From Croceivirga sp. (GTDB lineage: Bacteria; Bacteroidota; Bacteroidia; Flavobacteriales; Flavobacteriaceae): a stretch of 64,000 nt of DNA. A model generated the notes under the pieces. The model was not told where the DNA came from. It made no database searches and saw nothing but the letters and a program-made list of their open reading frames with translations. The stretch lies in contig JANQSA010000056.1 in NCBI GenBank assembly GCA_028284285.1, forward strand, positions 62,001 through 126,000, given 5' to 3'. Position numbers and translations under genes: made by a program. Positions 34,001-41,633 of the stretch are shown here, piece after piece (the first letter of the stretch is position 1; each line of letters opens with the position of its first letter).

Positions 34001-36194
34001 CAGAAGTTGAAAAAAAATTTGATGGTGGAAATGTGGGAATAGGAATATGCAAATGTGATCCTTGGGAATACCAATTGCCGTCATCGTCCTCTATAAAGCC
34101 TCTTTGGAATGGGATATGGTAATGATTTGGATTAGAGCCATCCCCAATAACTGTGGAATAACTTTTACCATCATCTCTGACTTCTTTTATGAAAAGTGCA
34201 GTATGGGTTCTTGTTATAACTTTATCTAAATAATATACCTCTTTAATCCCCCAGGAGTATGATTTGGTATCTCCATTGGTTTCGTAACCTTCAAATGGGG
34301 TTCGCCATGCAAATCCATCACTCCATTTACCATACTCAAAACGCACCCAGTACCCATAATCGTTTTCATCTAACCGGCCGTTCCCATTATTATCTACATA
34401 GTCCTGTCCGGTAATCGCGGTCAATAACCAATGGGTGGCATAAGGTTCAAACTGTTGCTGCTCTAAAAATTTTTCCTCACTATTATCTTCAACATTGGCA
34501 ACTCTGCTAAATTGCTCTTTTTGATATACAGGTAATGAATAATAATAGGTTTTTCCGTCGAGGGCGGTAATTCGCAAAGCCCCAATTCCATTGCCAGGAA
34601 TTCCAGTTGCATTTCTATTAAAACCTGTTGCAACGGGTTTTATGATGCTTTGCGGGAGGTCTATTATCTCGTTATTAGTGAACGTTTCAATAAATCGCCC
34701 TTTTCGCAATCTTTGGTTTTCCTCTCTGTAAGCGTCATACGATATACCATCAATGGTGGTATCGTCTTCAAAAGTTTTTCCTTGCGTGAAAAACTCGGTT
34801 GCATCCGGGTAATCAATCGTATTAGATGGCGAGGACCAGTCACCGGACTGTATTTTTAGATAGGAAGAATATTCATTGTCAAAGTAGAAGTGCATATTTC
34901 CTTCGTCTACACTCTTAGAAAAATTCTTAAAACTTTGGTAAGGCTTTAGATACCACGCTGAACCACTTGGGGTGTGGTATTGACCATTTGAGCTGGTTCT
35001 CGTTCTAAAGGTGTTTCTGGGCATGAGCAACGTTCCCTCCTCAAGAATTCTAGGCGAAATAGTACCGCCGATGCCCTGGGCGCTAACAGTATATCGGTCG
35101 TATGCAAGACTTGAAAAGTTAGTTTGGCTTATTTGCTGCCCGGAATCGGATTCATATAAAAGTTCATAAGAATCATTCCCTGTAAGAGAGTAATCAATAA
35201 CGCTATTAAATAATTCGTCTGTTTTTCCGGCGTATAAAGCCCCGTTGTAAATTGAATAACTTGCATCAAACGCCCAGTACTTTGTTTTGTTAAGAGAAAA
35301 GTCTAACGTAGCAGGAATTCCAAGAGGTGGGAGTGGAAATTTAAATGCAAAACCTGAAGCATCCGAGTGTATGGTTGTATTAAGATTGCCGGAAGAGGAA
35401 GCAATGGTTGAATTGCCAAGTAATAGTGAAGATGAAAGATTACCCTTGGAACTCAGGTTTGTTCTAATTCCCAAGCTTGATACCCCTGCAAAGGAATTGG
35501 CGCTCAAACCATCACCTTCAAAACTTTGAAGTAAACCTATGTTTCCCCCATAAGAGATATCTTCTACAAAGTTTACCCCTGCGCTCAAACCTACTCCATT
35601 ACTTCCTAAATATCCTCCAATGGAAGGGGAAAAGCTTCTATTTTCTGAGGCGTTTGAATTAAACAGGCCTACAGAAGCGTTTATTCCAAAATTATGGGTA
35701 AACTCACCTCCGGTTGCTTTGAAGGAGCTATAGTTCAATGAGGTGGCAAAACTGGGCGTTTTGCCAATTGTAGAAATGCCCAATGATATACTTTTTGAAA
35801 CGCCCAGATTGTTGTACATCATACTGTACTTTTTAGTTGTGTGCCAATCATCCGGGACGCCCGAAACACTTCGGTTAATTGCACCGGGATTAAGATTCCA
35901 TCCCAGACCCACCCAAGAGGCTTCCTGGTCCAACCCTATCCCAGCATGGTAAGACAAAGCCAATGGGTAACCGCCTTCGGGAGATGGTACGTTAAGTAAC
36001 GGTAGTACATAACTAAGATCGCCAGTGACCAAATTCACCATATCCGTGGCATCTACCGGTTCGAAGCTAGCCGCTTCAGGAGCCTCTGGGCCACTGGTAT
36101 TGGCAAAAAGCATATTTGCAGGGAGCAGTGTGGTTAAAAAATTGAGTGTTAAAAACACTGCTATAACTCTGTGAAATGGTTTAATGTTTTTCAT
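31086..36194 (-). CDS. SpvB/Rhs-type large secreted protein
   Basis: 1702 aa. Signal peptide at residues 1-32, then the diagnostic start of Bacteroidota SpvB/Rhs proteins (DATDMVNLVTGDLSYVLPLL, YHAGIGLDQEASWVGLGWNL). The long central part has EF-hand-like DNNGNGRLDENDYG (about residue 600) and the usual SpvB-like beta-propeller material. Near residues 1490-1640 there is a jelly-roll, carbohydrate-binding-like domain (SNALAIASGQDAY...WVQLNFYTAIPNGTQVFV). It ends with YD repeats (YEYDQARRLKKVYSEVE). Together with the downstream protein it probably makes a TcB/TcC-like shell, with this part as the first half. Confidence 0.85.
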   Translation of the reverse strand: MKNIKPFHRVIAVFLTLNFLTTLLPANMLFANTSGPEAPEAASFEPVDATDMVNLVTGDLSYVLPLLNVPSPEGGYPLALSYHAGIGLDQEASWVGLGWNLNPGAINRSVSGVPDDWHTTKKYSMMYNNLGVSKSISLGISTIGKTPSFATSLNYSSFKATGGEFTHNFGINASVGLFNSNASENRSFSPSIGGYLGSNGVGLSAGVNFVEDISYGGNIGLLQSFEGDGLSANSFAGVSSLGIRTNLSSKGNLSSSLLLGNSTIASSSGNLNTTIHSDASGFAFKFPLPPLGIPATLDFSLNKTKYWAFDASYSIYNGALYAGKTDELFNSVIDYSLTGNDSYELLYESDSGQQISQTNFSSLAYDRYTVSAQGIGGTISPRILEEGTLLMPRNTFRTRTSSNGQYHTPSGSAWYLKPYQSFKNFSKSVDEGNMHFYFDNEYSSYLKIQSGDWSSPSNTIDYPDATEFFTQGKTFEDDTTIDGISYDAYREENQRLRKGRFIETFTNNEIIDLPQSIIKPVATGFNRNATGIPGNGIGALRITALDGKTYYYSLPVYQKEQFSRVANVEDNSEEKFLEQQQFEPYATHWLLTAITGQDYVDNNGNGRLDENDYGYWVRFEYGKWSDGFAWRTPFEGYETNGDTKSYSWGIKEVYYLDKVITRTHTALFIKEVRDDGKSYSTVIGDGSNPNHYHIPFQRGFIEDDDGNWYSQGSHLHIPIPTFPPSNFFSTSDFWFYANLREQKSLRLSKVLLLNNEDAESVSKFTSSDPTPINGGELSADARIRLFEYTGRLIRTEEEMVSPNHTWYGNFYGNVLNSSDIHPSLISKTIKTIDFGYDETYPLARESSNNTGRLTLESLTFHGKEGVQVIPPYRFDYHAKTTPYVKSDMDDWGYFKGQAMNWSLNTITTPLGSVIDIEYENDRYSNEYAKPTTFFDSGLEFKYTGTPSGPKTLMFRNNPEVEQQYQINFRDYFITDEYTEIDVQYVQNTNTNGDSDWRADFATSCKVKRVVDNEVEFELPQTVISPRERLNETCYEKNWVYYDNEYFHVRDETANWFAELNENSCERPRSGRRKARYKIFAQKEPLNASEGGGIRVKEVTLSAPNSSITKTIYNYTNSETGFESGLTSYAPSKKSRVIPYRQELPGPMVIYEHVSVEERDANNKLHSKRSYHFNTPKTLQENANGVLVENAFEIIRLQDDMYADMTVESETVDMRFSRYQVMDYSASIGRLISRTTQNPENQIVQKLENSYLPPDHDYRQGILQETFNSYKRINNHPLPKTYLMTSSTKVKVPNVLTQREVFSNGILQTEVMDGFDFLTGQVNQTSRILSNGNLIKTRMIPAYSKYAQMSSKVELLSNSNMLSQESLTVTELQKDGQWNTIGANIATWKPDQYQFTTYIGEWPNEIPFIQYRNVWRPHKTFTWEGNTDANGFFVNYVGDDDGFDWSTPDAAQPNQWKQLSEITQYNEFSIPLEIMDVNNNYSSTKMGYDNTRTIAVCNAGYTESFYSSAEDDDGQGNYGGGVDKGAAQDTSDAHTGSNALAIASGQDAYVVTVNHEGPADKMFKISLWAKRGNHANTKVNVGGTEIDHNGWEEVIAGDWVQLNFYTAIPNGTQVFVTANGGNTIVDDFRLHPITAYMTSYVYNEWDELTHIINTNNMATQYEYDQARRLKKVYSEVEDFNGPDSGGFKPTYQYDYTYKYLTNQ

Positions 36195-36211
36195 TTGTTT
36201 GTTTATTTAGG

Positions 36212-36820
36212 CTAATCACATTTTGTGTTGTAGAAATCAATAATCTCATTAAGGTTTTTTTTCTTTAACTCTCTGTTCCTGATTTTATCTACTAAACCAG
36301 GGCAATCAGCAAAAAAATCTGTGGCTGCTTTCTTGAAGTTTTTGGTAAACAATTGATTTGAAACCAACTGAATGGCCTCTTTTTCATTCACTCTTCTTAG
36401 GTAAGAACTGCTTATACTATAAAATCGCCCTGTATTAGGCCCACCATTAAAACTGCCATTAGGGAAAGCAGCAGGTTCCATGTAACCTGTTGCAATTTCT
36501 TGGTAACAAATCACTTTTTTACCTTTTTGCACTAATTCTAAGAACAATGGCGCCGTTCTATTCTTTACTGGCACGTTTACATAAATGGTAGGTGCTACAT
36601 CCTGACGATGATATAGTTTCAAGGTGTCCACTTCATGAAAAGTGAACCATTGCTTTTTTGCTTTTTGTTCTTTTCTGAACCTTATGGTCTTGGAGGGTGA
36701 CACTTCCGCAAGACCTTCCAATTGAGTGCCATCTTTTAATATGAGATTTGCGTGTCTTTTTTGACCAAATGAAATTCCTCCACAAAAAAGACAAATAGTT
36801 ATAATAAGTGTCTTCATCAT
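36212..36820 (-). CDS. Secreted protein of unknown family in the Rhs operon
   Basis: 202 aa; ATG at 36820 or the next at 36817. Sec signal peptide (TLIITICLFCGGISFGQ) with cleavage near residue 20. The mature part starts KRHANLILKDGTQLEGLAEVS, a beta-strand pattern common in small Bacteroidota periplasmic proteins, and ends in a helical region rich in Lys and Asn with two Cys (FFADCPGL, NTKCD). No family recognised. Two bp from the upstream gene, 17 bp before the SpvB-like gene. Confidence 0.75.
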   Translation of the reverse strand: MMKTLIITICLFCGGISFGQKRHANLILKDGTQLEGLAEVSPSKTIRFRKEQKAKKQWFTFHEVDTLKLYHRQDVAPTIYVNVPVKNRTAPLFLELVQKGKKVICYQEIATGYMEPAAFPNGSFNGGPNTGRFYSISSSYLRRVNEKEAIQLVSNQLFTKNFKKAATDFFADCPGLVDKIRNRELKKKNLNEIIDFYNTKCD

Positions 36821-36822
36821 AT

Positions 36823-37449
36823 TTAAAATGTGAGTTTTGGTTGGTTTCTGATTTTTTCGGTAGCGAGCTTAAAAGCGATTTCACCTGTGCCCAAACCAAT
36901 ATCTTCCAGTGTAAACCTTAAGTATTCCTGATTTAAATGTTCCTGGCTATATTCATAAACTAAAAGCATATCGGCACTTTTGCCCATTCCGTACATTCTT
37001 GGGTATACATAATCCAATAGAAGTAACGTATCACGTGCTTGCGTGATAAGGTTTACTTTTTGATTCATTCCAAAAACCAATTGGTTGACCATAATTCCGA
37101 ACTCGGTTTGGTTTCCCTTTTTTTGATTCAGGATTTCTTGCCCATCAGCGCTCAAACTCAGATCGAAGTAGAGATATTTCCCATACTTTTTTCTTAGTCT
37201 TTTCACATCATCAATATCATAGCGTTCACCCAAAGCTTGCTGTACCAAAAGATCTGTAGGTTTATAGGTCAGTGAACATGCCATACCATTAATATTTTTC
37301 GTATGGCGATACCCGTTTTCGGTTTCGTTTAAATACGCCCAAAGCTCCTTGCTTGTATCAAACGATTTGGAACCACAGGCCGTTGACAGCGCCAAAACAA
37401 GAAAGCAAAGTGATTTAGCCAAATACCTATTCACCATTGTATTCCGCAT
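36823..37449 (-). CDS. Putative lipoprotein of unknown function in the Rhs operon
   Basis: 208 aa. Signal peptide with lipobox LSTACG (Cys about residue 25). The mature region begins SKSFDTSKELWAYLNETENGYRHTKNING (in part) and looks alpha/beta; LWAYLNETENGY is a phrase seen in hypothetical lipoproteins of Bacteroidota next to Rhs genes, in my recollection. Likely outer membrane. Its start overlaps the Skp-like gene by 23 bp, so the real start may be the second Met at 37437. Confidence 0.72.
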   Translation of the reverse strand: MRNTMVNRYLAKSLCFLVLALSTACGSKSFDTSKELWAYLNETENGYRHTKNINGMACSLTYKPTDLLVQQALGERYDIDDVKRLRKKYGKYLYFDLSLSADGQEILNQKKGNQTEFGIMVNQLVFGMNQKVNLITQARDTLLLLDYVYPRMYGMGKSADMLLVYEYSQEHLNQEYLRFTLEDIGLGTGEIAFKLATEKIRNQPKLTF

Positions 37450-37963
37450 TTAGTCCTTCTAAAATTTTGTGTGTCAAATTCGTAACTTCTTCCGCATACA
37501 TGATGTTGCCGCTACCTTGAGCACCAAAGATGATACGATGTCCATGTTTTTTACCATATTCCTTAACAAAACCATTGATATCGTTAATCACGGTTTGGGT
37601 CATTTTTTGGTCTTCTTCCTGGATCTGTTTTTGAATGGCTTGTTGGTAATTGTTGATCTGTTGTTGCCTATTCTGAAGGAGTTGCTGTTTTACGTCCAGT
37701 TCTTTTTTAGTCAGGGAGGCACGCTCTTTTTCATATGCCTTTAATTCCTTTTGCCAATCCATAATCAAACTGTCTACATTGGCCTTCAGTGCTGTGGCCT
37801 TTTCCTTGAAGGCTTCACGCTCTGTTTTAGTACGGTCATAGCCTTCTACCAGTTGGTTAACATCTACATAAACAAGGTCTGTTTTTGTAAAGGATAGTAT
37901 TAGTGCGCCGACTGAAATGATCAATGCCAAAACAGATGCTGATAGCATTATTTTTTGTAACAT
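37427..37963 (-). CDS. OmpH/Skp-like periplasmic chaperone
   Basis: 178 aa. N-terminal membrane or signal segment (ASVLALIISVGALILSF), then VYVDVNQLVEGYDRTK, a long coiled coil (EAFKEKATALKANVDSLIMD and QLLQNRQQQINNYQQAIQKQ) and a closing GHRIIFGAQGSGNIMYAEEV strand; this is the Skp/OmpH order. Skp tentacles hold unfolded outer-membrane or secreted proteins. Being in one operon with two giant secreted proteins suggests a dedicated chaperone for their passage through the periplasm. Confidence 0.85.
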   Translation of the reverse strand: MLQKIMLSASVLALIISVGALILSFTKTDLVYVDVNQLVEGYDRTKTEREAFKEKATALKANVDSLIMDWQKELKAYEKERASLTKKELDVKQQLLQNRQQQINNYQQAIQKQIQEEDQKMTQTVINDINGFVKEYGKKHGHRIIFGAQGSGNIMYAEEVTNLTHKILEGLNAEYNGE

Positions 37964-37980
37964 TTGGTAAAATTTGTGCT

Positions 37981-38805
37981 CTAGTTTTTCCTTGTTTTTT
38001 CCAGTTGTTTGATCCTCTCTTCGAGTTGAAGGATATACAGCATTTGTTCCTCTATTTTCTCCAGCAATAATTTGTTCATCTCACCCAGTTCAATACCATA
38101 AGCCTCCACTTCAACAGCGGAAGGAATATGAGGTAAGTGCCCTTTTTCGTCAATATGTCTCCGAATCTCCTGAAGTGTGGGCAAATTATAATCTTCGGCA
38201 AATACATAGTCCGGCCAGGTATCTTGATCAACTCTAATTTCACGAGCACGTACATGGCCATCGACACCAAGCGCATAGCCGTTAGGCACTGTTGCGCTAC
38301 CAATGGCAACACCACCAGCGTCAAAATAGATATCCTGACCCGAGGCTGTCCAGGGACTATTGCCACCTGGTGGAGTGGTGGTCCGAAAAGTAATCGTAAA
38401 AGTATCATCCCCTAACAAAGTTCCTGTGCCACTATTCCCACTCCAATATTCTACCGTAAAACTGATAGGGGTACCTATATGGTTGGGCAAGGTCAACCAG
38501 CTAAAAAAATCACCATTGTTGTCCCCCTCAAAAGCATAGGGAGGTGTGCTTTCCGTGCGATTTTCATTCACACTGGTTAAAAATCTGACACTTTCAACGG
38601 TAACTCCCATAGGAGGAACTGCAACTACGTTCAAACTGTCCCCGACCGTATCCAGGTAATAGGTGGTACCATCCGATATATTGAGAATGGACTGGTCTGT
38701 CAGAGCGTTATATAATTGGACAGTACCAAAATCTATTTGTGCATTTGATTTTGAAATAAGGAAAAATGAAGCGAAAAAAAGTGCAGGTAAAAAATGTGTT
38801 TTCAT
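37981..38805 (-). CDS. Secreted tail-fibre-like protein, first gene of the Rhs operon
   Basis: 274 aa. Signal peptide (FLPALFFASFFLISKSNAQ), a beta-rich middle, then the C-terminal block common to Bacteroidota tail-fibre-like proteins: YALGVDGHVRAREIRVD, WPDYVFAEDYNLPTLQEIR, KGHLPHIPSA and IELGEMNKLLLEKIEE, ending in a coiled coil. This block resembles the trimerisation and S74-like endosialidase chaperone part of phage tail fibres. It may form a trimeric surface or adhesion fibre of the system. 18 bp before the Skp-like gene. Confidence 0.8.
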   Translation of the reverse strand: MKTHFLPALFFASFFLISKSNAQIDFGTVQLYNALTDQSILNISDGTTYYLDTVGDSLNVVAVPPMGVTVESVRFLTSVNENRTESTPPYAFEGDNNGDFFSWLTLPNHIGTPISFTVEYWSGNSGTGTLLGDDTFTITFRTTTPPGGNSPWTASGQDIYFDAGGVAIGSATVPNGYALGVDGHVRAREIRVDQDTWPDYVFAEDYNLPTLQEIRRHIDEKGHLPHIPSAVEVEAYGIELGEMNKLLLEKIEEQMLYILQLEERIKQLEKTRKN

Positions 38806-39297
38806 AATGTTTCAATTAGTGTACTTTGAGTAGTTTTTGAGTTTGCCTATCTGGTCTTCTGTTTTTAAAACAGCAAGTAATCGTATCAATTCCTCAATCG
38901 TGTTCTCGCTGGAACCTTACCTTAGGGAAGGTCTAAGCTTAACGAGATAAGAGAAGTGGCAAGGGGATAGGGAGTTTGTATTTCATGTTGATCAGGATTT
39001 GGTTGTTTTCTTGTTAAAAATTACTAAAAAAAGTAAAGTAAATACTACAAGTTTTGCAAAAAATAACAATGTTTTTTTAAAGTTATTTTTTTATTCAGTT
39101 TATCTTTTTGTAATCTAGATAGTTAGAATATTTTCTCTGAATTTCATTAAAAAAATATAACCTTGGCTTAACACTGAGACGTACTTTAAATACGTTGTTT
39201 TAATATTCAATTCTCCAGAAATAAGGAGGTTAACGTTTTTTCATTACCTGGATTGTTAAAAAAAACTTTACCTTTAATAAGCCTAAACAAACAACCT
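38806..39297. promoter_or_regulatory. Divergent intergenic region between Rhs operon and pilus/secretion operon
   Basis: 492 bp with no gene. It is very AT-rich from about 39000 to 39290. TAccTTTA at 39269-39276 is a possible -7 element for the pseudopilin operon. An imperfect-spaced palindrome ACGTA-7-TACGT lies at 39179-39195. I see no FNR-type or GTAAC-type box here, so the two divergent operons do not belong to the regulons described elsewhere. Confidence 0.5.
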
Positions 39298-39732
39298 ATG
39301 AAGAACATAACCTTTGAAAAAATCGCTATTCTTTGTAAGAAAAAAGTTATTGCTATTAATTTGCAGGAAACCTTAATTGTCCTTGCTATTATTGGAATAT
39401 TGTTATTGCTGGCATTACCTAACCTGATGCCGCTGATCTCCAAAGCAAAAAGTGTGGAAGCTCAGGTTCAACTCAAGGCGCTGTATAATGCACAAACTAC
39501 CCATAGATACATGCATAGTACCTATACCACCGATATCAACACCCTCGATTTTGAGGCGCCCAAAACGGTGAAAGAGAACGGTACAGCCAATTATGTATAT
39601 CAAATAGTTAGCGCGGACAATGCCAGTTTTGTGGCGCGAGCGGAAGCCATTACGGATTTTGACGGGGATGGGGTGTTCAATGTTTGGGAGGTGAATGAAA
39701 ATGGTAATCCCAGACAAATTGTTAAGGATTGA
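39298..39732 (+). CDS. Major pseudopilin/type IV pilin-like protein (GspG-like)
   Basis: 144 aa from the ATG at 39298. Basic leader (MKNITFEKIAILCKKKVIA) then INLQETLIVLAIIGILLLLALPNLMP: Glu at +5 and the hydrophobic GspG/PilA helix ending LPNL, but Ala instead of Gly at -1. The C-terminus has DFDGDGVFNVWEVNENG, an Asp-rich loop like the calcium site of GspG. It should be the major subunit of the pseudopilus, and it starts the plus-strand half of the cluster. Confidence 0.88.
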   Translation: MKNITFEKIAILCKKKVIAINLQETLIVLAIIGILLLLALPNLMPLISKAKSVEAQVQLKALYNAQTTHRYMHSTYTTDINTLDFEAPKTVKENGTANYVYQIVSADNASFVARAEAITDFDGDGVFNVWEVNENGNPRQIVKD

Positions 39733-40217
39733 TCATTTCCCTAAAAATCTTAGCCATGTTTTTATTGGGTGCTATCTGTCTTCAAGATTTTCGGGAAAGA
39801 AAGGTGTATTGGTTCCTATTTCCATTTCTTGGCATGGTCCTATGTACAATATATTATGGGGTTGCTGTGGATAGTATCGTTTTTCTATTAAACATCGCCC
39901 TGAATATGATCTTCATGGTGGTAGTGGTACTGCTTATCTTTTTGTATGCTAAAATCATAGCAAAGCAAAAATTTGTAAACCATAGTTTAGGTCTTGGGGA
40001 TATGTTATTCTTTGTGGCAATAGCTTTAGGTTTTCCTACAGTTACCTTTCTGATCCTTTTTGTGAACGCGCTACTTTTTTCTTTGCTGGGGTTTTTGGTG
40101 CTGAAAGGCAGATTGCACCAACCAACTGTTCCCCTTGCGGGCTTTATGAGTGTTTTTTTTATAGTACTGCTGGGGTATTCCCTCTTTTTCAAAACGCCTT
40201 CATTATACGTTTATTGA
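39729..40217 (+). CDS. Prepilin peptidase, A24 family, without methylase domain
   Basis: 162 aa, TTG start that overlaps the TGA of the pilin gene. Several membrane helices with the two catalytic aspartates of A24 peptidases: D20 in CLQDFRERKVYW and the GLGDMLFF motif near residue 93. The N-terminal methyltransferase domain found in full-length PilD is absent, as in TadV-type or short enzymes. It should cut the leaders of the five pilin-like proteins encoded here. Confidence 0.88.
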   Translation: MIISLKILAMFLLGAICLQDFRERKVYWFLFPFLGMVLCTIYYGVAVDSIVFLLNIALNMIFMVVVVLLIFLYAKIIAKQKFVNHSLGLGDMLFFVAIALGFPTVTFLILFVNALLFSLLGFLVLKGRLHQPTVPLAGFMSVFFIVLLGYSLFFKTPSLYVY

Positions 40218-40218
40218 C

Positions 40219-41628
40219 TTGAAAATTGATTATCAAATAGCGCCCGAACTGGCCAAGCGCATTACCGTAGAGCAAGCTTTTCATTACAGAATAGTACCTA
40301 AAGCCATGCAAGATGAGTCTTTACTGTTAATGACCGATGCGGAGCCATCTTCTGAGTTAGAGGCCGAACTTTACCTTCTTCTGAATGCAGCAGTTAAGTT
40401 TCAAAAGACAGATTCCCAAACGTTAAAAAACTATTTAACGGCCAATTATCGTAGGGGAAAGCAGTTGAACGGCAGTGAATTGCGGTTTACTCCGGATTTT
40501 TTGGAAAACATTTTACTCACGGCTAAGGAGTTGGACAGTAGTGATATCCACTTTGAACCCTATGAGGAGTATTGTCGTATTCGTTTCAGATTAGATGGTA
40601 AGCTGGTAGAGCATTTTCAAATTCCGTCTGAAGACTATCCCGTTATAGTAAATAAAATTAAAATACGAGCCGGTTTGGATATCGCGGAGAAGCGATTACC
40701 TCAGGATGGTAGAATAACGGTAAAATCTTCGGATGAAGAGTTTGATATCAGGGTATCCTGTTTACCCACCCTCTTCGGTGAAAAAATAGTACTTCGAATT
40801 CTAAAAAGAGATACCAAGCAAATAAGTCTGGAAGGGCTGGGACTCAACGCTATGGAATTGCATCGGTATAAAGAAGCCATAAAAGTCCCCAACGGTATTG
40901 TTTTGATTTCCGGCCCCACAGGTTCCGGGAAAACAACAACGCTCTATGCTACCTTAAAACTGTTAAACGATGAAAAGACCAATATTCTGACCATAGAAGA
41001 TCCTATTGAATACACTTTGGAAGGCATCAATCAAGTCCAGTTAAAGGAGAATATTGGCCTGGATTTTGCCAGTGCGCTGCGGACCTTCTTAAGACAAGAT
41101 CCTGATATTATTATGGTGGGTGAGATCCGCGATGTAAAAACAGCCAATATGGCCATCAGAGCGGCACTTACAGGACATTTGGTGCTTTCTACAATCCATA
41201 CCAATTCGGCCTGGGCTACCATATCGCGGTTAATAGATATGGGTATACCTCCTTTCCTCATTGCGAGTACGCTCAACCTTAGTGTAGCACAACGTTTGGT
41301 TCGTAAGTTGTGCCCTGATTGCAAACAGGAAAAAGAAATATCACAAGACCTGTTTCCCGAGGGTTTTGAAATTCCTCAATCCCTGCATCATCATCATATC
41401 GCCGTAGGATGTCCAAAATGTTTCCATACCGGTTATTCCGGGAGGAAGGCCATATATGAAGTTATACCTGTTAGCAAAGATTTGGCTGTTGAGATCAAGA
41501 ATAACGTCTTAGAGGTAGATTCCTACTTAAAAGACAATAAAATTACTACCTTACGAGAAAATGCTATCGCAATGATAGCGGAAGGGAGTACTTCTATCGA
41601 AGAGGTATACGCATTATTAACCAATTGA
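40219..41628 (+). CDS. gspE: Type II secretion/type IV pilus assembly ATPase GspE
   Basis: 469 aa, TTG start one base after the peptidase stop. N-terminal GspE-N domain, then the AAA-like motor: Walker A GPTGSGKTTT (about residues 232-241), Asp box and Walker B (DPDIIMVGEIRD, about 294-305), His box, and a CPDC...CPKC zinc module at about 365-401. All catalytic elements are present. It is hexameric and cytosolic and powers the GspF platform. Confidence 0.95.
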   Translation: MKIDYQIAPELAKRITVEQAFHYRIVPKAMQDESLLLMTDAEPSSELEAELYLLLNAAVKFQKTDSQTLKNYLTANYRRGKQLNGSELRFTPDFLENILLTAKELDSSDIHFEPYEEYCRIRFRLDGKLVEHFQIPSEDYPVIVNKIKIRAGLDIAEKRLPQDGRITVKSSDEEFDIRVSCLPTLFGEKIVLRILKRDTKQISLEGLGLNAMELHRYKEAIKVPNGIVLISGPTGSGKTTTLYATLKLLNDEKTNILTIEDPIEYTLEGINQVQLKENIGLDFASALRTFLRQDPDIIMVGEIRDVKTANMAIRAALTGHLVLSTIHTNSAWATISRLIDMGIPPFLIASTLNLSVAQRLVRKLCPDCKQEKEISQDLFPEGFEIPQSLHHHHIAVGCPKCFHTGYSGRKAIYEVIPVSKDLAVEIKNNVLEVDSYLKDNKITTLRENAIAMIAEGSTSIEEVYALLTN

Positions 41629-41633
41629 TCCCA

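Noticed and set aside
38984-38998. TTGATCAGGATTTGG upstream of the Rhs operon as an FNR-type box
   Set aside because: The second half-site (ATTT) does not match RTCA and there is no -7 element at 29.5 bp in either direction.
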